Part shown: in pieces, positions 28,021 through 37,245 of the stretch | Layout of the letters: every line of letters begins with the position of its first letter | How positions within the stretch are numbered: the first letter of the stretch is position 1 | Assembly (NCBI GenBank): GCA_026874595.1 | Contig: JAPPUL010000082.1 | Location: forward strand, 62,001 to 126,000 | DNA: 64,000 bases | DNA from: Sipunculus nudus | Lineage: Eukaryota > Annelida > Sipuncula > Golfingiida > Sipunculidae | Direction: 5' to 3' | Position numbers and translations under genes: made by a program | Notes under the pieces: generated by a model | Databases searched by the model: none | The model's input: only the letters and a program-made list of their open reading frames with translations | Told to the model about the DNA's origin: nothing

Positions 28021-28395
28021 GATAAAAAAGAGTGCGATAAAAAAGGGTGCGATAAAAAAGGGTGCGATAAAAAAGGGTGCGATAAAAAAGGGTGCGATAA
28101 AAAAGGGTGCGATAAAAAAGGGTGCGATAAAAAAGGGTGCGATAAAAAAGGGTGCGATAAAAAAGGGTGCGATAAAAAAGGGTGCGATAAAAAAGGGTGC
28201 GATAAAAAAGGGTGCGATAAAAAAGGGTGCGATAAAAAAGAGTGCGATAAAAAAGAGTGCGATAAAAAAGAGTGCGATAAAAAAGAGTGCGATAAAAAAG
28301 AGTGCGATAAAAAAGAGTGCGATAAAAAAGAGTGCGATAAAAAAGAGTGCGATAAAAAAGAGTGCGATAAAAAAGAGTGCGATAAAAAAGAGTGC
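28021..28395 (+). repeat. 25 tandem 15-bp units between ftsW and ftsQ
   Basis: Exactly 25 head-to-tail copies of GATAAAAAAGRGTGC without spacers. R is A in unit 1, G in units 2-14 and A in units 15-25, so expansion happened by blocks. The last unit provides the GTG start of ftsQ. Each unit also contains GTG-CGA-TAA, a start-Arg-stop. Because 15 is a multiple of three, five of the six frames stay open through the array. Confidence 0.98.
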
Positions 28396-29228
28396 GATTA
28401 CAAAAGAAGAAGGAATTAATAAAATACATATATTACATAGTCCTTGCAATAGTGTTGCTATTTGGACTATTGGTCTTTGTTGATGCTAAAGGCTATTTTA
28501 AGATAGATAATGTATATGTAAACGGACGGGAGTTAACGCGCTACGAACGGGAAGTGTTACTAGGAGGGATTTCAGATAAGATATACAAGCTGGAGACTAA
28601 AAAGCTATTAAAGCGTACTCAAAAGTTATACAAAACGTACGCAGTGAATATAGAGCTTAGGTATCCAAATAAAGTGCTTATAGAGGTTTTGGATGGAGAA
28701 ATAGTTGCATTATTAGAAGTAGTTTTGGCTAAAGACATAACCGAAAAGGGCGTAAAAAACAATAAGGGAGCACAATATAAATATATAGGATTAGATAAAA
28801 GAGGCTATGTAGTAAAAAGATATGTAAAACCCTTTTGGAAGCATCCGATAGTTCAAAAGGCAACAGTTAATGAAAAGGGTATAAAATATAAACTTGGGGA
28901 TAGGGTATATAAAGCAGATATAGGGTCAGTACTATTTACGTTAAATATATTAAAAGAGATAAATAAAAAAGAGTATGAAAAGATAGAGAAGATTAAACTA
29001 TACTCAAATGAAGAGAAGAACTATTTAAAATATAGAGGAATAAAGAGCAAATTCTACTTTGGTAGAGAGCTTAAGTTACGCAATATATTCTACCTGCTTT
29101 CGTTTATAAAAAGCGGCTTTATAGGAACTATCAAAGGGACAAGTGCTAAAGCAGATGTTAAGATAGGAGATGCAAATAAAGGGTACGACCTGCGCTTTGA
29201 AGAGATAGTAGTAGAGAAGAAAGGCTAG
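28392..29228 (+). CDS. ftsQ: Cell division protein FtsQ/DivIB
   Basis: 278 residues. A short basic cytoplasmic N-terminus and one membrane helix (YIYYIVLAIVLLFGLLVFV) precede a POTRA domain: YFKIDNVYVNGRELTRYEREVLL, then the LRYPNKVLIEVLDGEIVALLE strand and the FtsQ beta domain (YKYIGLDKRGYVVKR...LKYRGIKSKFYFGRELKLRNIFYLLSFI). It links FtsBL and other divisome parts. The only sensible start is the GTG in the last repeat unit, with no well-spaced ribosome site, so translation may be coupled or weak. Coding strand strongly purine-rich. Confidence 0.9.
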   Translation: MRLQKKKELIKYIYYIVLAIVLLFGLLVFVDAKGYFKIDNVYVNGRELTRYEREVLLGGISDKIYKLETKKLLKRTQKLYKTYAVNIELRYPNKVLIEVLDGEIVALLEVVLAKDITEKGVKNNKGAQYKYIGLDKRGYVVKRYVKPFWKHPIVQKATVNEKGIKYKLGDRVYKADIGSVLFTLNILKEINKKEYEKIEKIKLYSNEEKNYLKYRGIKSKFYFGRELKLRNIFYLLSFIKSGFIGTIKGTSAKADVKIGDANKGYDLRFEEIVVEKKG

Positions 29229-29332
29229 AAGAAAAGCTAGAAGTGAAAAAGAAGAAAAGCTAGAAGCAATGCGGAAGTTGAAGCGACATAGGATATAAAA
29301 ACGAAGAGACAAAAAAAATATACGGGGAAGAT

Positions 29333-30577
29333 ATGGAAAGAGGTCTCATAACAGGACTTGATATAGGCACAACAACAGTTTCGGCAGTAATAGGCGAGAT
29401 GGATGAAAATAATGAGTTTTTGGTGCTTGGGGTTGGACAATCGCCCTCAAATGGGATAAGAAAGGGAATAATAGTAAATATAGACAGCACAACAGAAGCA
29501 ATATTAAAAGCGGTTGAGGAGGCAGAACTTATGGCAGGTATAACAGTAAGCTCGTTATACGTGTCTATAACAGGATCGCATATAGAGAGTAAAAATAGCC
29601 GAGGTGTGATAGCGGTATCAAATAAAAGCCGAGAGATAACAGACAAAGAGATAGCCCGAGCAATAGAAGCAGCACAAACAATAAACTTACCGTTAGATAG
29701 AGAGATAGTACATGTAATACCGTGGGAATTCATAGTAGACGATCAAGACAATGTAAAAGACCCGGTTGGGATGACAGGAATACGCTTTGAGATAAATACC
29801 CATATAGTAACTGCAAGCACAACAGTCTTACAAAACATAACAAAGAGTGTAAACCGAGCAGGATTTAAGATAGACAATATAGTATTAAGTGCTCTTGCCT
29901 CAGCAGAAGCGGTATTAACAGACGAAGAAAGAGAGCTTGGAGTACTTTTGATAGACATCGGAGGGGGCACAACTGACATTCTCGTAGCTTATAATGGCAG
30001 CACAAGATACAGTAAAATCCTGCCAATAGGTGGCAAACATATAACAAAAGACATATCTGTAGGACTCAAGGTCCCTGACAATACAGCGGAATATGTAAAA
30101 CTAAACTACAATTTATATAAAATGCCAAGTGAGGAAATAGAAATGGAGGACGAGGAGATTGAGATACCGGCAGTAGGAGGAAGGAGTAGGATAAAAGTTT
30201 TGAGAGATAGTGTAACAGATATAATATCACCACGCCTTGAGGAAATATTACTACTTGTATACAATGACATTAGACGTAATGGGATGTTAGATTATATAAA
30301 CGGCGGGATAGTTCTTACAGGCGGTTCATCACTCCTATCGGGAATCGAGATTCAAGCCGACAATATATTTAACTTGCCTGTACGAGTTGCACTTCCAAAT
30401 CTAAGTGGAGGCCTTAAAGACAAGATAGCCTCACCAAGTTACTCAACAGCTGCAGGACTTGTAATATACGGTTTTAAGAACGAGGATGCTGGCATTGTTG
30501 GCAGTCAATATAAAAATGGAATATTAAAACGTGTTAAAACATCTATAAGTGAATTTGCAAAAGACTTTTTTGGTTAG
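29333..30577 (+). CDS. ftsA: Cell division protein FtsA
   Basis: 414 residues of actin-fold FtsA: TGLDIGTTTVSAVIGEM (phosphate 1), VSSLYVSITGSHIESKNSRG of the 1C domain, GVLLIDIGGGTTDILVAY (phosphate 2), and GGIVLTGGSSLLSGIEIQA (adenosine motif). The C-terminus ends in a basic amphipathic helix, KRVKTSISEFAKDFF, for membrane binding. It tethers FtsZ to the inner membrane. ATG behind GGGGAAG; 104 bp after ftsQ and 81 bp before ftsZ. Confidence 0.97.
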   Translation: MERGLITGLDIGTTTVSAVIGEMDENNEFLVLGVGQSPSNGIRKGIIVNIDSTTEAILKAVEEAELMAGITVSSLYVSITGSHIESKNSRGVIAVSNKSREITDKEIARAIEAAQTINLPLDREIVHVIPWEFIVDDQDNVKDPVGMTGIRFEINTHIVTASTTVLQNITKSVNRAGFKIDNIVLSALASAEAVLTDEERELGVLLIDIGGGTTDILVAYNGSTRYSKILPIGGKHITKDISVGLKVPDNTAEYVKLNYNLYKMPSEEIEMEDEEIEIPAVGGRSRIKVLRDSVTDIISPRLEEILLLVYNDIRRNGMLDYINGGIVLTGGSSLLSGIEIQADNIFNLPVRVALPNLSGGLKDKIASPSYSTAAGLVIYGFKNEDAGIVGSQYKNGILKRVKTSISEFAKDFFG

Positions 30578-30658
30578 AGAGCTTAATAAAAGAGCCTTAA
30601 AGATTAGATTAAGATATAGTTAAAGAAAAATTATTATAGTTCTGGGAGGGGACATATA

Positions 30659-31852
30659 ATGAGTATAGAAATATTTGGAGAAGAGCAAAGCCCAACGATA
30701 ATAAAGGTTGTGGGGGTTGGAGGCGGAGGATGTAATGCTGTAAACCGTATGATAAATTCGAATATACAGAATGTAGATTTTGTAGTAGCAAACACAGACG
30801 CCCAAGCCTTAAGTTTGTCAAAAGCATTACACAAGATACAAATAGGAACGAAGCTGACAAAAGGTCTTGGCGCCGGAGCAAATCCAGATATAGGAGAGAA
30901 AGCGGCAATAGAAGACAAGGCAAAAATACTTGAGAGCCTACAAGGTGCCGACATGATATTCATAACGACTGGCATGGGCGGTGGGACAGGCACAGGAGCA
31001 GCACCGGTTATAGCAGAAGTTGCAAAAGAAACAGGCGCTTTGGTTGTCGGAGTTGTAACCAAGCCGTTTCACTTTGAAGGACGACAAAGGATGGAGAAGG
31101 CAGAACGCGGGATATCACAGCTTGTTAAAATGGTAGACACACTAATAACCATTCCAAACCAGAACTTACTATCCTTTGTAGACAAAAACACTTCATTTAA
31201 AGACGCCTTTTTACTTGCTGATGATGTGTTACGGCAGGGCGTACAGGGCATATCCGACATAATAACTGTTCCGGGTCTTGTAAATGTTGACTTTTCAGAT
31301 GTAAGGACAATAATGAGCAAAGCAGGAAATGCTATTATGGGAATAGGGATTGGCAAAGGAGAAAATAAAGCAAAAGAAGCAACAGAGGCAACTATATCTA
31401 ATCCATTACTTGAGGGGGTTAAGATGGACGGTGCTAAAGGGGTTTTGGTAAACGTAACGGGCGGAAATGATTTATCACTAATGGAATATGAAGAGATTGC
31501 AACTCTTATAACAAAAAGTGCTGATAAAGACGCAAATATAATAATAGGAACAGCTATAGATACTGCAATCTCAAACGAAGTTAAGATTACAGTCATTGCA
31601 ACAGGCTTTAATGAAAAGCAAAATACCTATCCTGTTGAGCGGACTCCGGTAAAAGAAAGTGCAGATATAACACTAAAGGACGTTGGTATTAAAAATAATG
31701 GAGTAAACCATAGCAGAAACTACAGCAGAGGCGGAGGTGATAGAATAAATTTTAGAAGGGATATTAGTTATAAAAAAGGGGAGCCAGGTGTTGGGACACA
31801 GTTATACGATGAGAATGATCTTGATATACCCGCCTTTTTAAGGAGAAAGTAA
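30659..31852 (+). CDS. ftsZ: Cell division GTPase FtsZ
   Basis: 397 residues. The tubulin signature GGGTGTG lies at about 108-114, preceded by [24 protein letters not shown] and the T7 loop region [11 protein letters not shown]. The conserved C-terminal peptide [11 protein letters not shown], which binds FtsA, ends the protein after a basic Ser/Arg/Gly linker (residues ~335-380). It forms the division ring. ATG behind a strong GGGAGGGG. It closes the cluster, and a long purine tandem array begins right after the stop. Confidence 0.98.
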   Translation: MSIEIFGEEQSPTIIKVVGVGGGGCNAVNRMINSNIQNVDFVVANTDAQALSLSKALHKIQIGTKLTKGLGAGANPDIGEKAAIEDKAKILESLQGADMIFITTGMGGGTGTGAAPVIAEVAKETGALVVGVVTKPFHFEGRQRMEKAERGISQLVKMVDTLITIPNQNLLSFVDKNTSFKDAFLLADDVLRQGVQGISDIITVPGLVNVDFSDVRTIMSKAGNAIMGIGIGKGENKAKEATEATISNPLLEGVKMDGAKGVLVNVTGGNDLSLMEYEEIATLITKSADKDANIIIGTAIDTAISNEVKITVIATGFNEKQNTYPVERTPVKESADITLKDVGIKNNGVNHSRNYSRGGGDRINFRRDISYKKGEPGVGTQLYDENDLDIPAFLRRK

Positions 31853-31855
31853 AAG

Positions 31856-32215
31856 CAAAAGTAAAAGTAAGAACGAAAAGTAAGAACGAAAAGTAAGAAC
31901 AAAAAGTAAGAACGAAAAGTAAGAACAAAAAGTAAGAACGAAAAGTAAGAACAAAAAGAAAGAACAAAAAGTAAGAACGAAAAGTAAGAACAAAAAGTAA
32001 GAACGAAAAGTAAGAACAAAAAGAAAGAACGAAAAGTAAGAACAAAAAGTAAGAACGAAAAGAAAGAACAAAAAGTAAGAACGAAAAGAAAGCAAAAGTA
32101 AGAACGAAAAGTAAGAACAAAAAGAAAGAACAAAAAGTAAGAACGAAAAGTAAGAACAAAAAGTAAGAACGAAAAGTAAGCAAAAGTAAGAACGAAAAGT
32201 AAGAACGAAAGTAAG
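31856..32215 (+). repeat. ~27 tandem 13-bp purine-rich units after ftsZ
   Basis: Variants of RAAAAGTAAGAAC (with AAAGAAC and GTAAGCAAAAG variants) follow each other for 360 bp from just after the ftsZ stop. The plus strand is almost free of T and C apart from single positions in each unit. No spacers, no hairpin and no credible gene. Confidence 0.95.
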
Positions 32216-32350
32216 AAGCGAGCTTGCTATTGGAATTAGTTAGTTAGATTAAATGACAAAATATAAAGTACTCGATTTATAATAATAGTATTATACTAAT
32301 ATGTAGTTTAATAATACTTAGTATGAAAATAATCGGTTAAGATAATTTCA

Positions 32351-33622
32351 ATGTGGATTATAAATAGTTTACTTATAATATTACTTGTAACAGGGTGTAG
32401 CGCTGAGGATAAGAACCTCAAAAAGGGAAATGAGTACTTTGCAAAGAAGGACTTTGATGAGGCTTTAATCTATTATGAACAGGCAATAAAACAAAAGGAA
32501 GATTACGCATCCCAAGAAGAGAATATAAGCCACACATTATATACACTAAGTAAAAGTGCTTATGAGGCTAAAGAATATACTAAGGTAATAGCACTCGTAA
32601 GACAGCTACTTGCAATATTCCCAGAAAGCGCTTACAAAAGAAATGTCATAGAACTTAGCAATAAAGCAAAACAAGAAGAAATAAAAAAGTTATATAAAGA
32701 AAAGGATTATAGTAAGACATTAAAGCGGCTAGAAGAATATGAGCTTAGCAGTTCAAGATGGACTAAAGACATAAGAGCAAACAGTTTATACGAAAAGGCA
32801 AAAGAGCATTATAGCCGCGAAGAATATTATATAGCTCAAAAAATATTAAGCCTTATACTAAATACCAATAATTCTTTAAGAGATAAAAAGGAACTTTTAG
32901 AAGAGCAGATATTGTATAAGGATGGAGTAAGTCAATACGAGCGCGAGGCATATAGAAATTCAAATAATGCATTCTCGGAGCTACTTTTAAAATATCCTAA
33001 GTCCAAATACAAAGAGAAAGCCAAAGAATACATATCAAAATTAGAAAAGGCAAAACCTTTAAATAAAATATCAATTAAAGCTCAGGGAATAGAAGGAACA
33101 GTAGGAACAGTAGGAATAGAAGGAATAGAAGGAATAGAAGGAATAGAAGGAACAAAAACAATAGAATTGCTAAAAGAAAAGGGTGAAAAAGAAAGTCCAT
33201 ACAAAAATGCTGATCTAATTGTACTTCTAAGTTATTTTAAAGCTGAGAAACTGAAGAACAAAGAGAATCTTAAAAAGAATATTTTTGTGCAATACGAAGA
33301 AAAACATGTAAATATACGCGGCAAGCTATTAAGTTACAAAGAAAACCCAAATAAAGGCCTTCTGGATAGAAAAACACGTGGGGTACTTGACAATTTCCTA
33401 AAAAAAGAAAGTAATAAAGCACTTAGCTATAAATATGAAATAATCCTTGAGCGACTGCCAAACATAAAAGTCCTAGTTAAAGAGAATGACTTTCTAAAAC
33501 TTGATCTACGACAGCCAAAACGAGCTCTTGTAATAGAAGGCCAGATACTAAACTCAAAACTAAAAAGTAATGATGAAATACAAATAATTGTAATAACAAC
33601 AACTGTAAAACAAGTCTTCTAA
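32351..33622 (+). CDS. TPR-containing lipoprotein
   Basis: 423 residues. The signal peptide ends in the lipobox LLVTGC (Cys16). TPR-like helices follow: LKKGNEYFAKKDFDEALIYYEQAIKQ, AYEAKEYTKVIALVRQLLAIFPES, then AYRNSNNAFSELLLKYPKSKY, reminiscent of BamD/YbgF-type TPR lipoproteins. A (GIEG)n-type repeat encoded by 9-bp GGAATAGAA units sits at residues ~250-275. The C-terminal 130 residues form an unfamiliar domain. It is probably anchored in a membrane and scaffolds other envelope proteins. The exact role is unknown. It follows ftsZ and its repeat array. Confidence 0.75.
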   Translation: MWIINSLLIILLVTGCSAEDKNLKKGNEYFAKKDFDEALIYYEQAIKQKEDYASQEENISHTLYTLSKSAYEAKEYTKVIALVRQLLAIFPESAYKRNVIELSNKAKQEEIKKLYKEKDYSKTLKRLEEYELSSSRWTKDIRANSLYEKAKEHYSREEYYIAQKILSLILNTNNSLRDKKELLEEQILYKDGVSQYEREAYRNSNNAFSELLLKYPKSKYKEKAKEYISKLEKAKPLNKISIKAQGIEGTVGTVGIEGIEGIEGIEGTKTIELLKEKGEKESPYKNADLIVLLSYFKAEKLKNKENLKKNIFVQYEEKHVNIRGKLLSYKENPNKGLLDRKTRGVLDNFLKKESNKALSYKYEIILERLPNIKVLVKENDFLKLDLRQPKRALVIEGQILNSKLKSNDEIQIIVITTTVKQVF

Positions 33623-33756
33623 TTCTCTGCCTTCATTTTGTCTTAACTGTGCCTTGCTTGCAGGTTGAGCAATCAAAAATATAAAAAGCATAATACCTAA
33701 TTAAGTCTAGTGTTTTATAATATCAGTTTGATTTAAAAAAATAATATAAAGCACTT

Positions 33757-35229
33757 ATGAATAATAATATTAGAGAAAAAGAGCATAAAGTAAATGAGTT
33801 TTTAGAGACTCAGCACCAAAGCCATTCGATAATAGCAAGTCTAAACGAAGGCATTATATATTACAGCATAAAGGAAGGAGTACTATTTTATAATAGCGTT
33901 GCCAAAAGATTATTCAAAAGTGATATAACAGGGTATAAAGAAAGTGCACTTATAAAAAGATTTAAAAGAGTAGTAAATGCTAATAAAAGACCACTCACTA
34001 AAAATACTTATCCCCTAGAAAAGACAATAAGAAACCAAACCCCGCTACTAAACCAAAAGATAGGAATAATTGAAGTAGGAGACACTAAAGGGGAGAGTAC
34101 AAAGAAAGAGATAAAGAAAGGCACAAAGAAAGGCACAAAGAAAGGACAAGAAAACCTAATATGGCTTTCCCTAAACACTTACCCAGTATACGAAGAGAGT
34201 CTACTTGAGCCATCTTCAATAGTACTATCATTTCGCGATATAACAAAAGAGGAGAATAGCCTTTATTTGCTTAAAGAACACGAAGCAAAATTAAATGCAA
34301 TAGTAAACTCAATTCCTGACTTAATAAGCCTCCAAGACGATAAGGGAAGATATTTGCTTGCAAACGAATCTCTCATTAAAATGTTTAGAATACCCTCAAA
34401 AAGCTACATATTAAAAACTCCAAAAGAGATAGAAAAGAAGCTTTCTAAAAAACATAAGGAAGTATTTAGCAAATGGTATAAAAAGAACGCTTTTAAGCAA
34501 AGAGATAGATTAATACAGGATGAACGGCAAATTGTACTTGCAAATGGCCAAACTAGGACCTACGACACTTTAAGTATAAAGCTTAAAGAAGAAACCGACA
34601 AACTAAAAGGCTTAATAACGGTAGGAAGAGACATAACGCAAAGAAAACAGCTTGAAGATGCGCTTGAAAACGATTTAAAAGAGATGGACACAATACTTGA
34701 AAAAAGTACAACTGGCATAGCATATGTAAAGAGTAATAGATTCAGTTGGATAAACCATAGATTTGCAAAGCTTTTTGGGTATAAGAAAGAGGAGCTTGAA
34801 AACAAGCGGGTAAAAATACTTTATCCGTTTTCAGGCAGAGAATACACACAATTCTTAACTGATATAGATAATCAATTTCTAAATAAAAGGAATTATAGTT
34901 TCGACTTTCCGGCAGTATGCAAAGGAGGCAATATAATATGGTGTAAGTTCAAAGGTAGACTTATAAAAGAAAATGATGGCAGACTTGGGACAATCTGGGT
35001 AACAGACAACATAACAGACGAAAAAGCACAAAAGGATATACTTATATTACACAGAAACAAATTAGAAAGTATAGTTAAAAAACAAATGGAAGAGATATGG
35101 ATATTAAAGAGAAGATTATACAAAGAGCTTAAAAGCCACAAAAGAACAAAGGAGTTGCTAGAAACTAAAAAGTTGCTAGAGACTAAAAAGAAGTTGATAC
35201 ATGGCAATTCAAACGAAGCTAAGTTATGA
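33757..35229 (+). CDS. Protein with three PAS-like domains and no output domain
   Basis: 490 residues, no membrane segment. PAS-like domains occupy residues ~20-165 (IIASLNEGIIYYSIKEGV to SIVLSFRDITKEE), ~175-295 (LNAIVNSIPDLISLQDDKGRYLLANESL to GLITVGRDITQRK) and ~300-425 (MDTILEKSTTGIAYVKSNRFSWINHRFAKLFGY to GTIWVTDNITDEK). A coiled coil closes the protein. No histidine kinase, GGDEF, EAL or HTH domain follows. The first PAS has a Lys/Gly/Thr repeat insert (KKGTKKGTKKG). It may sense a ligand and act through a partner; the nearby NtrC-type regulator at 56.5 kb has no adjacent kinase. Confidence 0.8.
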   Translation: MNNNIREKEHKVNEFLETQHQSHSIIASLNEGIIYYSIKEGVLFYNSVAKRLFKSDITGYKESALIKRFKRVVNANKRPLTKNTYPLEKTIRNQTPLLNQKIGIIEVGDTKGESTKKEIKKGTKKGTKKGQENLIWLSLNTYPVYEESLLEPSSIVLSFRDITKEENSLYLLKEHEAKLNAIVNSIPDLISLQDDKGRYLLANESLIKMFRIPSKSYILKTPKEIEKKLSKKHKEVFSKWYKKNAFKQRDRLIQDERQIVLANGQTRTYDTLSIKLKEETDKLKGLITVGRDITQRKQLEDALENDLKEMDTILEKSTTGIAYVKSNRFSWINHRFAKLFGYKKEELENKRVKILYPFSGREYTQFLTDIDNQFLNKRNYSFDFPAVCKGGNIIWCKFKGRLIKENDGRLGTIWVTDNITDEKAQKDILILHRNKLESIVKKQMEEIWILKRRLYKELKSHKRTKELLETKKLLETKKKLIHGNSNEAKL

Positions 35230-35341
35230 CACGAGGACTTTTATAACCTCTCTTGCCGCCCACCAATAATTGTCATATACGCAATGACACAAATATGACA
35301 ATCCTTATAAATTAACCTAAAGCAAAAATAATGATATGAGA

Positions 35342-35490
35342 ATATTGCATATGAGAATATTAAAGGAGGTGTGAAAAGGAGAGGAAAGAGGAACAATAGA
35401 ATAAAATAGGATAATGAAAAAGAAAAGAAGGAAAGAAAAGGAGGAAAGAAAAGAAGGAAAGAAAAGAAGGAAAGAAGAATGTCAAAAGTT
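35342..35490 (+). repeat. Purine-rich low-complexity tract
   Basis: After the PAS gene the plus strand becomes almost pure A/G. It holds degenerate units such as AAAAGAAGGAAAG repeated from about 35425 to 35480, and two copies of an ATGAGAATATT phrase at 35335-35360. No credible gene. Confidence 0.75.
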
Positions 35491-35491
35491 A

Positions 35492-36802
35492 TTAACGACG
35501 ACGTTTGTTCATAGGAATATACTTTTTTGTGCTTGGACCTGTATAAAGCTGTCTTGGTCGACCAATACGAAGCGGGCTATCTTTATCTATCATCTCTTTC
35601 CAATGTGATACCCAGCCTACTGTCCGCGCTAATGAAAATATAACAGTAAATACATTTATAGGTATGCCAATAGCTTTAAGAATTATACCTGAATAAAAAT
35701 CAACATTAGGATAAAGCTGCCTTTCAATAAAATAATCATCTTTTAGTGCAATATCTTCCAATTCCAAAGCAATGTCAAATATAGGATCGCTAATAGAAAG
35801 GTCATTTAGAAGCTTTGCGGCACTGTTTTTTAATATCTGTGCCCGAGGATCATGATTTTTGTAAACACGATGTCCAAAACCCATAAGCCTAAAAGGGTCA
35901 TCTTTATCCTTAGCCTTTGCCAAAAACTTAGGGATGTTCTTAACACTACCAATAGCATTAAGCATTCGCAAAACAGCCTCATTAGCCCCACCATGTGCAG
36001 GTCCCCATAAAGCTGTAATCCCCGAAGACACGCAGGCAAAAGGATTTGCTTGGGAACTGCCTGCAAGACGTACTGTTGATGTGCTTGCATTTTGTTCGTG
36101 ATCTGCATGTAGAATTAATATCTTCTCCAAAGCATCTACCACTAAAGGATTTGCTACGTACTCTTCACACGGTACGGAAAACATCATATAAAGAAAATTC
36201 TCAACATAGCCAAGCGAATTATCTGGATACACAAAAGGTTGTCCTGCAGAATATTTATAGCTACCTGCTGCAATAGTTGGCATCTTGGCAATTAGCCTAT
36301 GCGCTGATACTATTCGATGATCTATATCATTTATATCTAATGAATCGTGATAAAAGGCCGACAACGCCCCTACCACTCCTACCATTATCGCCATAGGATG
36401 GGCATCTCGTCTAAACCCATTATAAAAATTCTTTATCCCTTCATGGATCATTGTATGATAGATTATTGCATTCCTAAATTCCGAATACTCTTCCTTAGTC
36501 GGTAATTCTCCATTTAAAAGCAAATACGCCGTCTCAAGAAAATCTCCTTGCTGTGCAAGCTGTTCTATAGGATAGCCTCTGTGTAATAATACCCCATTCT
36601 CCCCATCGATATACGTTATCCCGCTCATACAACTTGCTGTTGATACAAAACCAGGATCCAATGTGAAAAAGCCAAGCTCTTTTTTTAATTCACGTATGTC
36701 TACTACCGGTGTCCCCAATGTCCCCTCTAATACCGGCAATTCTACCTTCTTGCCTGTAACGTTATCTATTATTGTTACTGTCCTCTTTTTCTTTGCATTC
36801 AT
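35492..36802 (-). CDS. gltA: Citrate synthase
   Basis: 436 residues, type II length. Active-site features: [12 protein letters not shown]-like [37 protein letters not shown] (catalytic His), [17 protein letters not shown] (His), [19 protein letters not shown], and the catalytic Asp in [16 protein letters not shown]. It condenses oxaloacetate and acetyl-CoA at the entry of the TCA cycle. ATG with AAGGTAAAAGA. The C-terminus ends MNKRRR. It stands alone between the PAS and radical SAM genes. Confidence 0.97.
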   Translation of the reverse strand: MNAKKKRTVTIIDNVTGKKVELPVLEGTLGTPVVDIRELKKELGFFTLDPGFVSTASCMSGITYIDGENGVLLHRGYPIEQLAQQGDFLETAYLLLNGELPTKEEYSEFRNAIIYHTMIHEGIKNFYNGFRRDAHPMAIMVGVVGALSAFYHDSLDINDIDHRIVSAHRLIAKMPTIAAGSYKYSAGQPFVYPDNSLGYVENFLYMMFSVPCEEYVANPLVVDALEKILILHADHEQNASTSTVRLAGSSQANPFACVSSGITALWGPAHGGANEAVLRMLNAIGSVKNIPKFLAKAKDKDDPFRLMGFGHRVYKNHDPRAQILKNSAAKLLNDLSISDPIFDIALELEDIALKDDYFIERQLYPNVDFYSGIILKAIGIPINVFTVIFSLARTVGWVSHWKEMIDKDSPLRIGRPRQLYTGPSTKKYIPMNKRRR

Positions 36803-37245
36803 TCTTTTACCTTGTCTTCATATATTTATCTTTCTTTATCTTACTAAATCAAATCATTAAGCTCTATTTATTACTATGCAAGCTAAAACTACTTTTTTAA
36901 AAGAGATATGTCAATTAGATTTATTTGAAAATAAATTACATTTTATTTGCTTAATCTTTTTTACTGCATAACTCTACACTATATTAGGATAGTAGCCTTT
37001 TATTATTTTCACAATTGACTATTTGATTGACTATTTATAGATTAGAGTATATCTTTTATTGAATACTCTAAGTAGATCTATTTAGACTGTTGTTTAAGCT
37101 TTTAGCAGCAACTGTCGAAACAATAATCAATTTATTGAAATTAAAGTGTTGTAAATATAAATCCACGTGAATTAGAGACTGAAGATTAGAGACTGAACGA
37201 AAAAGAGAAAAGAAAAAGAGAAAAGAAAAAGAGAAAAGAGAAAAA
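36803..37245. other. Divergent intergenic region with repeats at its right end
   Basis: 443 bp between gltA (minus) and the radical SAM gene (plus). It is AT-rich. Short direct repeats occur: GATTGACTATTT-like words near 37015-37040, ATTAGAGACTGAA twice near 37170-37195, and three exact 13-bp units GAAAAAGAGAAAA (37199-37237) ending 8 bp before the ATG at 37246. The array probably supplies the ribosome-binding purines. No RNA gene recognised. Confidence 0.6.

Noticed and set aside
27989-28483. Long open frames on both strands through the 15-bp array
   Set aside because: They arise because the unit length is a multiple of three; composition is pure repeat and there is no start signal or domain.
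31764-32183. Minus-strand frames rich in FLLFVLTF repeats
   Set aside because: These are antisense translations of the purine array after ftsZ and of the ftsZ end.
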